Shown: positions 48,258 to 60,665 of the stretch, one piece after another
How positions within the stretch are numbered: position 1 is the stretch's first letter
How the letters are laid out: every line of letters begins with the position of its first letter
Source: Tachypleus tridentatus
Taxonomy: Eukaryota > Arthropoda > Merostomata > Xiphosura > Limulidae
NCBI RefSeq assembly: GCF_004210375.1
Contig: NC_134830.1
Location: forward strand, 8,804,001-8,868,000
Length of the DNA: 64,000 nucleotides
Direction: 5' to 3'
Made by a program: the position numbers and the translations under genes
The notes under the pieces: model-generated
The model's input: the letters and a program-made list of their open reading frames with translations, nothing else
Databases searched by the model: none
Told to the model about the DNA's origin: nothing

Positions 48258-48572
48258 AAAGAAACTAGAAGTTCAAAGGTGATTTAGAGGTCATAGTGTG
48301 AAACATGATGATCACTAAGGCCTTCCAACCCAGGGAAATTATCATAGAAATGTTTATTAGAAACGTTTTATTCTGATTTTATAACTTGAAACTAAATAGA
48401 GACGTAAAAGAAATTTTTAAAGTTAAAGATTCAAGTTTTTTTAGAAAATTTCTAGTCAAATGAGACCTGAAGGTATTAGAAGTATTCTAGTCTATTTGGA
48501 AAAGTGTGAAAGTGAATTGATGTTTTTTAAAAAACTCTATAGAAACCTTGTGTATATTTTATTACATTCTAG

Positions 48573-48578
48573 AATAAA
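48573..48578 (+). terminator. Candidate poly(A) signal AATAAA
   Basis: AATAAA lies 316 bases after the stop of the candidate last exon and is followed by a T/G-rich stretch (tgagtattgtaggctctttt). This supports a transcript end here if exon 48203-48257 is used. Such hexamers are common in AT-rich DNA. Confidence 0.35.
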
Positions 48579-51500
48579 GATGAGTATTGTAGGCTCTTTT
48601 GGAATTTAAACTGTAAAAAATGTTTTAAGTTTTATGGGCAGACAAAGCATGAAGTTTTTATCTAAGAGGGAAAATATATGAATGTATGGAACTGTGTTTA
48701 ATTATTGTTTAAAACAAATGATCTGTTCACAAACTTTATTTTTAGATACTTTGTTTAATTATCAATTTTTTGTAACTCTGTTTCTGTACTCTAGCATGAT
48801 TTTAATTTTGTCTGACTACTGCTTATTGGTCTTTCAAATATTTGCTAAAAACAAAGTACATCTTGCATCTATCTTGCAGGTAATAGAAGTTTGCTATTAT
48901 TGTAAATATTTGGGATGGGACAGATAATAATTTTGATCACATATTTTTGAACTGTAAAATATATGTAGTCACAGACATCAAGGATATATCATAAGAGTTG
49001 GCTATTACTTCTTTATAGTACACTATTAAATAGTTAATTATTGTTTTTCAAACATTTAATAAGGATATGTGTGGAAATGGCTCTCTGTCAGTCATGGGGA
49101 ACTATGCATCCGTACAAGTTAGAGATCTTTGTTGGCCATTTAAGGACAAGTGGTAGTGTGAGAAGGTAATTTTGTACTGAGACTTAATTGGATTGTGCTT
49201 GCTTGCTACTGCTACTGTGACCATGATGTTTATCTAAACAGCATAATGACTATCTGTATAACAACTACTAAAGAAGCTAAACTACTCTGTTTAGTAGCTA
49301 GTAGAAAAAGTACCAGCAGGTTAAACGATGCAATACCTATGTGTGGTGCACATACCCATAATATCATGCTACTGTTGTGCAATAAAACACATTCACTGGA
49401 AAATTAATATCCAGCTGGATCAGGTTTCATTGAATAGTGTATATTTGACTGGATCAGACATTTGTCCTGTCTCTAGTAAATATATTCATTTTAAATATTA
49501 TAAAATATATATACATTTACCTCTTCTCATTTTCCTTTTGTTTTTTTACGAATTTTTCAAAAGATGAATTAAACCTTGTTGCACATGTAATTTGCAAAAA
49601 TATTTTTGCTACAATAGAAATTGCACTTGTGATGTCAAAGATTTTTAATATTGTGCATACAATTTTTTTCTAATAGCTTTGAAATTAAGACTTTCTGGTC
49701 TAATGTTAAAATAAGGTCATTTTACATTTATTGGTATTTTATAAGGTTTAACAGTGGTGGTAAAAAGAGAAAAAAAAATTAAATGTATTTCTACTTTTGT
49801 AGATTTTTGCTATTATTATAGCACAAAAAAAATTTATTTGAATAATTCATAATCTGTTCATTCTCAGATTCTTTTTAATCTGCCACCACTTAATGATATA
49901 ACATTTTTGTGAAATTCACAACATAGTTTTAGATTCAAACAAGAGAGTATTAGCTGTGTCTGTCAGCTTTCATTGAGGTTGTTCCTGTTTATAAAAATAT
50001 CGGTTTTCAGGCTATACATTTAAGAATTGTTTATTATTCTAGCAGATGAATTTATATAATCATTGTTTGTTAGAACCTCTAAAGCCTTATGAAAGTTTAA
50101 CCATAATGTGATGGGAATCTAATGAAAGTTTAACCATGATGTGATAGGAATCTAATGCTGCCTTATGACTTAATGTATTTAACTAATGTGGTTTGTTGAA
50201 TTGCTTATTTCATATAAGAAACTGAAGGAGAGGTGTTGTAGTATGCCTAGAAGAATGTTGGGTTTTGTTTTTAAAGATGGTACTGGCTGTGTGGTTAGGT
50301 TTTCTGTCTGTTGCCTGACAATGTTATGAAAATCACTTATTTTTCTGTTTTTATTTGTGATTGTTTACGTAAATCAAATAACAATGTGCCACGTGTTTTA
50401 GCTTCTTTACACACAGTGAAAAAAAAGCCTAAAACAGTATCCTACTCTGCTAGCACCATGTTAGATTTGTGTTTTATCATGCTGATAATTCTTGTTTTCT
50501 TAGATAGTTGATGAATTTTTGAGTAATTTTCAGAGTAAAAGTCTGCTTATGTGTGGATTGTAATTAAGTCATTACTTTAGAGTTGGGTTTTTTGTGGGTA
50601 TCTGAATTATTTATTATTGCACAAAATATTCCCAACAAAAATTAATATTTCTTCAGCCTTTTGGCCTTGATGTTTCTTGTAAACATTTTAAAGTAATTAA
50701 AATTGGATTATCAGGAGTTATTCTGTTTACATGTAGATTATAAAAAAGTTAAATTATTCTAAATGTTGACTGTTTACAACATTGTAAGGTATTATTACAG
50801 TGTTCACTTAACTATTTTGTACACAGCTCCAAATATTATCAATTCAAACTGCTAAAGATTTCTACTCACTAGATTCTGATAAGTAAACTACTACTTAAAA
50901 AAAGGATGAATCACTTGTCCAGATTAAAATAAATTTATTAATGATTTGGGAGAAATGTTACAAGTAACAGTCTTTACAAAAGTTTCAGTTAACTTGTCTG
51001 GCAAGTGTTTTGCTTTTTTGGTTCTTTTTACAATTTCTAAGTGGTTTCAAGCAATTGCACCAAAGAACAGATATTTTGATTACAAAACCTTATTTTAAAT
51101 TTATTTACAATATATATTAGTTCCAAATATCCATATGATTTAACAGTGCACTGAATGAACCAAAATATGAATATTAAATTGAACTTCCATTTGGTTTATA
51201 TGTTGTTGGAGAATAAGATGTGAAGCCAGTATATTTGGGTTTATCACTATAATATGGGAACTTGATTTGGTATTTCTTTATCTCCACTAAATTTATGTAA
51301 ATTGACTGAGTTTGAAACCAGAAATTAACATCTTTGTTTTCTAACAATTATATTTAAAATAAGAAATCTAACTTGTACTTCACTGTTTATTTTGGTGTGA
51401 CATCCCTAACTTGCATAGGACTGAAACCTAAGTTTACACATGGTGACCAACCAGTGGTATTCTCAGGAAGTGGTTTGTTTTTCCACAGTATATTATTTAT

Positions 51501-51890
51501 TTTTTCACTAGTAATAAATTATTTTAAGTGTTTAAAACCATGCGTGTCACTAATTTAGTAATATTTCATGTTAGGAAGCTGTAGAAGTTGGTAAGTGTAT
51601 TTAAATGTTATAAAAAGAGCTAATAGGGTTTTTTTAAAACTATGTTAAGGGTGATTTATTAAATTTTAAATGTGTATTTTAGTTGTATTTACTTTTGTAT
51701 AGAATCACTTAATGTTCATTACAGGATACTGAATCAGTTATATGCTGGTTTTGTTTGTGATCATTTTCTCAACTGGATATCTGTGATGCTGAAAACAAAA
51801 GATAAATTGACACCTTAATGCTCTGTCTCTTCCTGAGAGAGCTAGCATGAGTTGACTGGAACTCTATCATAAGATTAAGTGGAAAATCAT
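48579..51890. other. AT-rich intergenic DNA, nothing recognised
   Basis: Several ORFs of 60-81 codons occur but their translations are low-complexity and show no domain. A two-copy 34-bp direct repeat (aatgaaagtttaaccatgat) lies at about 50090-50157. Confidence 0.4.
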
Positions 51891-51893
51891 ATA

Positions 51894-52802
51894 CGAGGGC
51901 TGTTCAAAAAATACGCGGACTGCTTGAATTCCGCGGCTCCAGTTGGTTCCAGGGGAATCCGCTTGGTGTCGCTAGGTTCGCACAAATCAGCTGATTACGA
52001 CGCCATTTCCCGATTGCAGATATCTTCATTTGTGTATTAGTTACGCGGTTTTAAGTGAAGTGCGATTTTTTCGTTTGGCGGATTTCAGAATGAATGACCT
52101 GAAGGAGCAACGACTTGCTGTGAAATTTTGTGTTAAACTTGGAAAATCTGCGACTGAAATTTTTGCTATGCTTAACATGGCTTACGGTGATGTTGCTATG
52201 AAGCGTACGGCATGTTTCAAGTGGCATGAACGTTTTAATGATGGTCGAAAGTCCATTGAAGATGATGAGCGTCCTGGACGTCCTTCCACGTCAACTGACG
52301 ACCCACACGTCGACAAAATCAACACTTTGGTGCGGGCAAATCGACGTCTAACTGTCAGGGAGCTTGCTGAAGCGTGTGGGATATCAGTTGGATCTTGTTA
52401 CGAGATTTTGACCGAAAAATTGAAGATGCACCTCGTTGCTGCGAAATTCAGCCCTCAGAGCTCGTGAGTTTTTGGCCAAACACTCGATCACTGTTCTTCC
52501 CCACCCCACCCCTACTCACCTGACCTTACTCCTTGCGATTTTTTCATGTTCCCCAAACTCAAAAGACCCTTGAAAGGAAGAAGATTTGAGACGATTCCCG
52601 AGATTAAGGCAAATGCGAGGAAGGAGCTGGAGGACATTACAAAAGAAGCGTACCAGGACTGTTTCAACAAGTGGAAACACCGTTGGGATAAGTGTGTGTG
52701 TTGGGGAGGAGAGTACTTTGAAGGGGTCCCAAACCTGTAACTTCTAAATAAAGTACATTTTGTTTTATGACGTCAGTCCGCGTATTTTTTGAACAGACCT
52801 CG
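51894..52802 (+). mobile_element. Internally deleted mariner transposon with intact ends
   Basis: The left end CGAGGGCTGTTCAAAAAATA continues cgcggactg and is matched by the inverse of the right end (one mismatch in about 29 bases). Both are flanked by TA (51892-51893 and 52803-52804), the duplication typical of Tc1/mariner. At 909 bp it is shorter than the usual 1.3 kb because the catalytic core is missing. The near-identical ends point to a fairly young insertion, and it could be mobilised in trans by an intact relative. Confidence 0.93.
52090..52740 (+). pseudogene. mariner transposase, core deleted
   Basis: From the Met at 52090 the reading MNDLKEQRLAVKFCVKLGKS, the HTH region with ACFKWHERFNDGRKS, the linker DDERPGRPSTS and VRELAEACGISVGSCYEI is intact DNA-binding domain. 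After about 52451 the frame jumps to the family's C-terminal part (REFLAKHSITVL). A frameshift in the proline-rich stretch near 52505 then moves to another frame with YSPDLTPCDFFMFPKLK, which holds the third catalytic Asp, and GVPNL with stop at 52738-52740. The first two catalytic Asp residues are lost in the deletion. Confidence 0.92.
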
Positions 52803-52804
52803 TA

Positions 52805-54360
52805 CTATATTCATATGATTTGAAACAGAGGAGTTATGTTATATAGATTCTAGTAAAATCTTGTTAAAAGAAACATCTGTTTAAAGAAGTTACCACCTTG
52901 CTTATCTGAAAGTGTTCTGTGTCTTCCTAAATCATCTGACTCCTGTTTATTAAGAGTACAAAATTATCCCATTTTTCTCAGGATATTTATGGGAATTTCA
53001 CTAACTTATTATATAACAGTTTACATAAATTTTAGTGTATAAACGTAGTTCCTTGTTGCTACAGAATGAAGTACTTCGTATGCACAGTCTTATACAGAGC
53101 ATCAAAATATGAAAGTGACATGCACTTCGGGTTGTTTGAAAAGTTTCAAAGCCCCCTCCCCTGATCATTTTACTAAACACTATCTTTGCTTAAAGATGAA
53201 AGCAACAAGTTGCTAGACACAGTTTTCAGTCTCATAAATCTCTTGCACTGGTGTCCTTATTTTAAAAGAGTTTCTCGGTATATATTTTTATATCGTTCAT
53301 TTATAGTTGAAGAGTATTTTTAGGTTTAAGAACTTGAACTTCATGTGTAGATACATTTAAGTCAAATTTGTCAATTGTTTTTGCTCCAGAATAAAAGTAA
53401 AATTTATTATATTTGGTCTTATCCCCACAGTTGTTTTTTTCTTAATGATTATCATAGATATAAATAAATTGTTGTAAACAAGAATGTTTGTTTCATTCCT
53501 TGTCTGTATCTTAGTTTGTAACAACACCTGGAAAGGAACAAGAGCACATGCAATATATTCATCATGGAACACCTACTCATCACGGAGTGAAATTACTAAA
53601 ATTAGATAATGGGTTGAACAATTGCCAAGTTTTATATTTTTATTTAAAGATGGATGAAGTTTCGAGATGGTTCTCTTCTTCAGATCGTACAGCTTACAAG
53701 CTGACGAAAAGTGTTAGCCCTAAACTCCATCCTTCTTTGAATAAAAATATTAAATTTGGCGATTGTTCAACCTATTAAGATTAGTATCGTTGTCACGTAT
53801 ACGGTTTTAACTACGTGATTATCTTTTGATATTCCCAATTTCCCAGCTTTACATTTTGATGAAAATGTAATGTATTGCCACATGAAGTGTAATTAACTCG
53901 TTGTTGCGGATCAAAATCTCCAAGGTTTGAAATGTTATGACATTGGATGCGTTCAGCACTTTTGGCTATAGGTGAATTTAAAAATTAGCTTTCAATATCA
54001 TCATTTGATTCAGACAGACGAAACTTTTACAGTGGCAAGGCTAATTTTTCGTTGCCCTCTGAATAGTAATTTAAAGTAGAGATGGTACTTACCCTTTAGT
54101 GGTTTGATCTGACCTTCATGTACATGAGGTACCATTTAAGGTTGAATTTTCCAGTTCTACCGCATGAGTAATATAGTTTCAGTTTATTTCAGCTTCAACG
54201 TAAAATATTTAAAGCAGGTGATACGTGTATACTGAGCCTTAATAATACTTTATTGGAGAATTCATTGTCAATCTCAGTTATCAGCTTAGTCATAACGGAT
54301 AATGCCTGTGGTAATAACTCCCAAATGTATTGGGTGTATTTCGTTATATGTCTCTATGAG
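52805..54360. other. Intergenic DNA with one unexplained ORF
   Basis: The ORF at 53548-53778 (76 codons, containing MDEVSRWFSSSDRTAYKL) has more balanced composition than its neighbours, but I recognise no domain or splice signals. It could be chance or an old transposon piece. Nothing else is recognised. Confidence 0.3.
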
Positions 54361-54632
54361 GCCCGGCATAGCCAGGTGGTTAAGGCATTTAACTCGTAAT
54401 CTGAAAATCGCGGGTTCGAATACCCGTCACACCAAAGATGCTCGCCATTTCAGCCGTCGGGGCGTTATAATGTCACGGTCAATTCCACTATTCGTTGGTA
54501 AAAAAAGTAGCGCAAGAGTTGGCGGTGGGTGATGATGACTAGCTGCATTCCTTCTAGTCTTACACTGCTAAATTAGGGATGGTTAGCGCAGATAGCCCTC
54601 GTGTAGCTTTGCGCGAAATTCAAAACAAACCA
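54361..54632 (+). repeat. SINE, tRNA-Thr-like family, full length and well preserved
   Basis: This is the best + strand example. The head is gcccggcatagccaggtgg with a ctcgtaa loop, the B-box-like part is gggttcgaatacccgtc, the body has accaaagatgctcgccattt, and the tail is tgtagctttgcgcgaaattc with an aaacaaac end. The 76-codon ORF through it is spurious. Confidence 0.95.
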
Positions 54633-54741
54633 AATCATGTCACTATGAATGCAGATGCTTGACTACTTTAACTTTATTTCATGTTCATCTCGATTCATTT
54701 GGTATTGAGAATTTATTTAGACCTTCCTTTCTCTTTAAATA

Positions 54742-54785
54742 TCAGCACAAATAGCCCTTTGTGAAGCTTTGTGCTAACTACAAAA
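54742..54785 (+). repeat. SINE 3' fragment (tRNA-Val-like family)
   Basis: Only the family tail is present: agcacaaatagccctttgtg, then aagctttgtgctaac. Confidence 0.6.
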
Positions 54786-55004
54786 ATAATGTTTAAATTC
54801 ATCTTGTAACAACTTAAAGGTCAGAATTGTAACAAAAACGGTGTTTGAAGCTTAGTATCGGGTGTAACACACGAACCATATCAGAATACTTTAAATTTTC
54901 ACTTTTCAGGAAAGCTTGCTTTTACGTTTTAGTTTTTATACTAGGAACCTCAAACTCGTTTATAATTCTCGAATTAGTACTTGCTAAGGGCAATAAAACT
55001 GCAA

Positions 55005-55120
55005 ATGTCTTGTTGTGGGGCAGCGTTATATTTACTAACTTGCAACGCTAAAATCAGGAGTTCGATTCCTCGTTGTGAAAGTTGCAGATAGCCTTGCGTG
55101 AGGTTGCTTTAAAACAAAGA
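55005..55120 (+). repeat. SINE, tRNA-Val-like family, diverged
   Basis: The middle (acttgcaacgctaaaatcag), the B-box-like gagttcgattcctcg and the tail (gcagatagccttgcgtgagg, ttgctttaaaac) are present. Confidence 0.8.
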
Positions 55121-55611
55121 CTATCAAAATGTTAAAACAATGATTCACTATTTAATAAGGATAGGTTTGCTTCTTCGTAAGATGGTGAGGTACTTGCTTT
55201 AAATTCTGATAAGAATTAACATTAATTTTAGAGGGAATTATATATGTATACACACTTTAAGATTGAACTAAATATCCATCTGTCTATCAGTATAGATGAT
55301 TAACATTTGCATAAGGTTAGCGTTCTGGTTATCCAGTTTGGGAGATAGATATTCCAAAATATTTCGCCACTAGTACTGGAATTCTTGTACACCAAACTTG
55401 TAATCATGTTTCTGTAGTGATGATGACGTTGTTGTTATAAAAAGTTGACAGTTTTTTAAAAGATTAGAAGGTTTTAATTATGAGTAACAATAATCTAGAT
55501 CTCTGGAATTATTACAAATATACCTAAAAATATTATCGGCTTGTGTCCCAAAAATAATATTATAGACGTACTGCTTTTCTGTAACATAGCAAATTGGATT
55601 AACATTAGACC

Positions 55612-55872
55612 TGCAAGTGCAAAGCTACTCGAGGGCTATCTGCACTAGCCGTCTCTAATTTAGCAGTGTAAGACTAGAGGGAAGGCAGCTAGTCATCATC
55701 ACCCACCGCCAACTCTTGGACTACTCTTTTACCAACGAATAGTGAAATTGACCGTAACATTATAACGTTACCACGGTTGAAATGGCGAGCATGTTTCGTG
55801 CGACCAGGATTCGAAACCACGATCCTTAGACTATGAGTCGAACGCCTTAACTCACCTGACCATGCCGGGCCC
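55612..55872 (-). repeat. SINE, tRNA-Thr-like family, near full length
   Basis: Read on the - strand, the head starts at 55872 (gcccggcatggtcaggtgag), followed by the body (gaaacatgctcgccatttc) and a tail with tagctttgcac. It lies in opposite orientation to the copy at 54361. Confidence 0.93.
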
Positions 55873-56792
55873 AGCCAGAAGAACCCTTGGTTATTGTGTT
55901 TGACATATCATACACATTTTTCTTTTAGATTATTTCTAACGGATTGTATTTCACTGTATTTTACTTAAAAAATCTCATCCTATAAAATGAAAAAGTGGAA
56001 AAAACCCCGCAAAATGCAAAACTGAAAATGTTTATATGAACTTGAAACTAATTACAAAAATCATCTTGAAAATTGTATGAGTAAAATTACACTCATGTTT
56101 AATATTCTTGGAGAACTTGGTTTATTCTATCTGCACAACAGTCGAAAGCTTTGTTAAAACCGTTTTCATTTAGCCAATGTTACATTATTTTTTTTTACTA
56201 AATGGTCAGAAGTAGAAAATGTTTCAAACAGAGAATATGAAGTATAATAAAAAATACTAGTAGCTCAAAAGAAACCTGAATTAGGCCTACACACGAACTG
56301 ATAACTTTCTTGCTATCCGTTAGCGTATATAGTATGGATTTATGTAGATACTGAATATCATAGATACGAAATAACAAAATCCCAACATGCGTATGCTATC
56401 GTTCTTTACTCTCAAACTATCGACTCACGTTTATATCGAAGCCATTGATTTAGCAATTAAACCAAATGTATTTTTAGTATTAATAAGTATGTTTTTGTTG
56501 CCAAAATCTATGAGAGTTTAGTTAAACATTAATTAGTTGTCATTGATGTTTAACTTTCGGTTAAACATATCTGTCTGAAAACAACAGTAACATGTGAACT
56601 ATTTTCATTTATTTGATATTAGTTGGAGAAAAACTTTCCTGGCTGGAAGTTATGTAAGTTGACGATTGATTAATAAAAGGTTACCTTAGGAATAAAAAGT
56701 TGCTTCTCTTATGTTGATTGTATAAAACGTCCATAAAAACTGTAAAACGTAAAATGTGAAACCGCAGAAACGTATGTATCTCTTCTTGTGTC

Positions 56793-56910
56793 TTCCCATT
56801 GGGACAACGATAAGTCTTCGGATATAAAACACTAAAATCAGGAGTTCAGTTCACCTCGGTGGACACAGCAGATAACCCGACGTGGCTTTGCTATAAGACA
56901 CACCTACACA
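56793..56910 (+). repeat. SINE, tRNA-Val-like family
   Basis: The head (attgggacaacgataagtc), the middle (ggatataaaacactaaaatc), ggagttcagttcacctc and the tail (gacgtggctttgctataaga) match the copy at 3240. Confidence 0.85.
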
Positions 56911-57661
56911 GAAACTTTCATGCAAAATTTGATGAAGATCTATCAACAGGAGACGAAAAAGTGATAAAAAACGCCCATAAAAACCGCCAAATACAAAACT
57001 AAAAATTTGTATGTATCTCTCCATGGACTCAACGATCCTCCATTGCATATTTGGTGAATATCTACTCATAAAATGTAAGGTAGTGGTAAAACTGCTGCAA
57101 AATTGAAAATTTGTTTGTGCTCCCACATAAATCTAATAAATTTCCATACTAGTTATGACGAAGATCTATCAACATCCAACGAAGTAGTTACGTGTTATAT
57201 TTATATACATTGATATAAGTTTTATAATGTTGAGAAAGTGAAAAAATGATAATTTGTTTGAGGTCTAAACTAATAGATTACATCTGTGTCGCTAAATTAG
57301 CCAGTGGATGGTGTTGATTTTGTTGGTTTTTTTTTGTCATTGAATTAAGTGAGATTAGATGGCCGTACTTTAGTTTTTGACTTTATGAATCTCACGTGAA
57401 GCGCTTTTACTTTTATTATAATACGTTGATTTAAAATCAATCACTCTTTGCGAATAAATGTCAAAACCGATTCTATATCTAAATAATAATTAATAACAGT
57501 ATTTTTATTACAAGTCTGCTGGCGCATGCTCAAATGAATAAATAAATTTCATCAAAAGTAGGATGTTGCAGTGAAAGGAAAAGATAGGTTGATCGTTAAA
57601 ATTTAAAGTTACTTTAAATCGAAATATACTATAAGTATAACAAAGTAGTTCTTTTCAAAAT

Positions 57662-57749
57662 ATGAGGATCTTTACAAAGTTTACCTCAAAATACAAATTT
57701 ATATTCTGTGGACTTTTTATATGTTGGGTTATTGGAATGATTTATACAG
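57662..57749 (+). CDS. Second gene, exon with start: type II membrane protein N-terminus
   Basis: The ATG at 57662 opens MRIFTKFTSKYKFIFCGLFI, then CWVIGMIYT, and ends at ACAG|gtatgg. A basic N-terminus of about 11 residues followed by roughly 20 hydrophobic residues is the layout of a type II signal anchor, as in Golgi glycosyltransferases and sulfotransferases. The junction to the next block keeps frame. No family can be named. Confidence 0.6.
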
Positions 57750-58224
57750 GTATGGTGACAGTAGCGTAATTTGTACCGCTACTTCGTTAACGGTTAAAAC
57801 AATCTCTTATTCCGGTTCTTGATTGACCGTAAATTTTATGCAACGTAAGAACTAAGATATTGAAATCATAGATTAGAAGTTAGAATTAACTTAGAAGCAC
57901 GTTATTCGTAAAAGTATGAATATAAGGAAGAAAGCAAATAAAATAATTCAGAAACTGTGTGTAATAAAAGCTGAAAATATTTGAAGCTATGTATGAAATT
58001 GAATTTAAATTTAAAATCCTGGAAAACATCATTAAAATCGAATAAACTGTATAAAGTAACCAAGCTCTATGAATTAATTAATACTCGAATCAGTTAATCA
58101 GTGTTTGTTTAAATCTATCACGTTTGAGATTTGTACCACATGTATCAATGTAAGGTACCAAACAGAGGACTTTTATTACCATCACGTTTGTGATAAAAAA
58201 CAAACAATGTACTATTATTTTCAG

Positions 58225-58383
58225 TATTTTCCATTGGCCAAAAACGATCTGGTGACCAAAAAGAGAGAAAGTTACAGATGAATTTTCTAAAACGCAATCA
58301 CTTGCCACCACCTAGTAGCTTAAAAATGGTGAAAACTCAACGATATTGTAATCCACCAGAGAATATTTCCTTAGGAAGAGAAG
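58225..58383 (+). CDS. Second gene, next exon: lumenal stem region
   Basis: After the acceptor attttcag, the frame continued from 57749 stays open for 52 codons to GAAG|gtaaat. It reads VFSIGQKRSGDQKERKLQ, then a basic, proline-containing region and RYCNPPENISLGREG, which has an N-glycosylation sequon (NIS) and one Cys. This suits a lumenal stem. Correct acceptor, donor and phase on both sides support it as a real exon. The following exon was not found and may lie beyond the window. Confidence 0.6.
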
Positions 58384-60267
58384 GTAAATATTATTCTTTG
58401 CTTTATTTAATATCCTTGTCCAAGCTAAAATGAAGAAGAAAGCCAGTGTAAGATGTTTTTAAAATGAACTAACCTAGATACTGCTAAGTTGCTATGATGA
58501 TTCCAGTTTTATGGTCTTTGGTCCTAAAGAATAGTATAAAACAGTGGTGAACAAATGTTTTTGTGGTACCTTATTTCTAAACATGAATTTTGTTGTCCAC
58601 TTTCATCATTTGCTCATGTAAAATGCCTTAAGTATCTCACTTAACTACAGTAGTATTTGTATGGTAGTTTTTAAACTTCTTTATATTTAAATTTGTACTT
58701 TAAATAAATAGTTTATATAATCCTGTAGTTGTATTTTTCTTGGTGGACAGTGCACCAAGTATAAGGTTTGGTTTATAATTGCTACTTAAACTTACCATTC
58801 TAGTTCTATAATAACTGTAGATCATCGCTTGCATGGAAAAAACAAGCAGGGGCCATAAGCTTTATGTTGAATCTGTTGTAACATGTCAGTTAGTCAGAAA
58901 TTCTATTATTATATGATTTGAATGTGTGTTTATTACCTTGCACACTTTGACAACTGGATAAATTTGCTCACTAATAACACATTTATATTTACTACACTGT
59001 TATATAATCAAGGTTTTTTTCACTATTTTTTACTATACTGAAATGCTGTATTCACTTATAAACAGTTTTTTTTTTTGCTGTTTTTATTACCACTTGCAAA
59101 CATGTTGCATATAGTGGATTTGTTATTATTATTAATATGATTTCCAACAACCGTGGGAAAACACAGATCAGAGTTCAGTGACATATTTCAAGCACTTCAT
59201 TAAAACGTGTAGTCAATAGAAAACCAACTGTTAAAAGTAAAACCTCGTGAACTAATTATAAGGCTAGATCTTATGAGCATATATACATCTTAGAACTAGT
59301 AACAGTTTAGATGGAATGGAATTATTTTGATGGTTTGAAACTTAATAATCATAAATTATTTTATATTTCTCACATAGGTGGATCAGTGTAGTTGTATCAG
59401 CTTCCCTATATAAGACCTGCTACTGTGGGGATCTCTTTAGAAACATTAAAGGCCCAGATAGTGAAGAATAGGAGTTATCTTAATATTAGGTTGAGGAATA
59501 ATTCATGAGCATTTTTAAATAATTTCATTCAAGCATTACATGCAAGACTATACAATACTTCAATGCATGAACACATTACACCCAAAACATTTATTATGAT
59601 ACTTTATTTCATGTAATACCTAGGTATATAGTATGCATTGTTTTAAACGAAATTGCAAGAAATTAAATGCGAAAAGCAGATGGTGTCGAAAATGCTCAAT
59701 TTTGTCCACTTGGCATTCCATTTAATGAGCTGAAAATGAAAGCAAAAATTAAAGACATATGAAAATCAAACACACCATCTATTAGAGCAAAAAATTATCT
59801 ACCAAATGACATGAACTATTTCGCAAAAGCATTTCATTTATGAATATATTTTTTTAACTTGAAAAAATGCTCACGAATTATTCCTCAACCCAATAACTTA
59901 GGTTGAATTTAATATAGTAATACTTTAACATTCTCAGCATTTATGTCTGAACATCATAATGGGGGTTGATATGCTAATTTTAAGGGAAGTTTTGGTATCT
60001 GCTTCGTTGATGTCTTATGTTCGAGTTATTTCTTTCTTATTATTGTTTTTTATTTTGTTAAATTTTTGGTGAGGAACTGCACAAAATGAAAAGGTCAAAA
60101 GGTGACTAAATGATTTTGAAGAATTGTGGGTAGTAGTACTATAGGGACAGTACTTCACAACCGTATGTTGACAAATTGTGTAGCAGTGTGAAAACAAGGT
60201 GTAATGTTCTGCATAAAACAAACAAAGAAGTAAAATACTAGTGCATTTTATATGCATTTAATTTAAG
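58384..60267. other. AT-rich, probably intron of the second gene
   Basis: No further exon with matching phase was recognised. The ORF at 60015-60257 (-) is low-complexity. A stretch at about 58541 (cagtggtgaacaaatg) resembles a hAT end but has no partner. Confidence 0.35.
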
Positions 60268-60665
60268 GGACATATTGGTCCATCTAGGCCATTCCATCCA
60301 CTCAAAGCCAGCCCATATCATTCAAACCTTTCCTTAAAGTTCCTTAAATTAACTGCTTCTACCACATTTGAAGACAACCAATTTCTAAGGTCAACCACCC
60401 AAGAAGAAAAATAAAACTGGCTTATCTGAAAATAATTCTTAACTTGTCAAAATTTATAGGTGTCCCATAGCACTATTATTACTAAGTACTACAAGATGAT
60501 AAATTGATACTGTAAATTTCCTTAATAGTCTTGTACACCACAATCAGATCCCTCCCAGTTCTTCTTTTCTTGTGAGAAAATTCCAAAAATATTAACCTGT
60601 TCTCTCTATACCAACCTTTTCATCCTTAGAGCTCTGCTCTGAATCTTAATTAAATGTTTCACCTG
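60268..60665 (-). mobile_element. LINE 3' ORF remnant (CR1/Jockey-type RT C-terminus)
   Basis: On the - strand, in broken frames, the reading is IQSRALRMKRLVYRENRL, then FSHKKRRTGRDLIVVYKTI and further on WVVDLRNWLSSNVVEAVN followed by LRNFKERF. This is the order of the C-terminal part of non-LTR reverse transcriptases (consensus-like R.LRGDLI..YK and VV.LWN.LP..VV.A). Stops and missing parts show that it is an old fragment. Confidence 0.75.
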
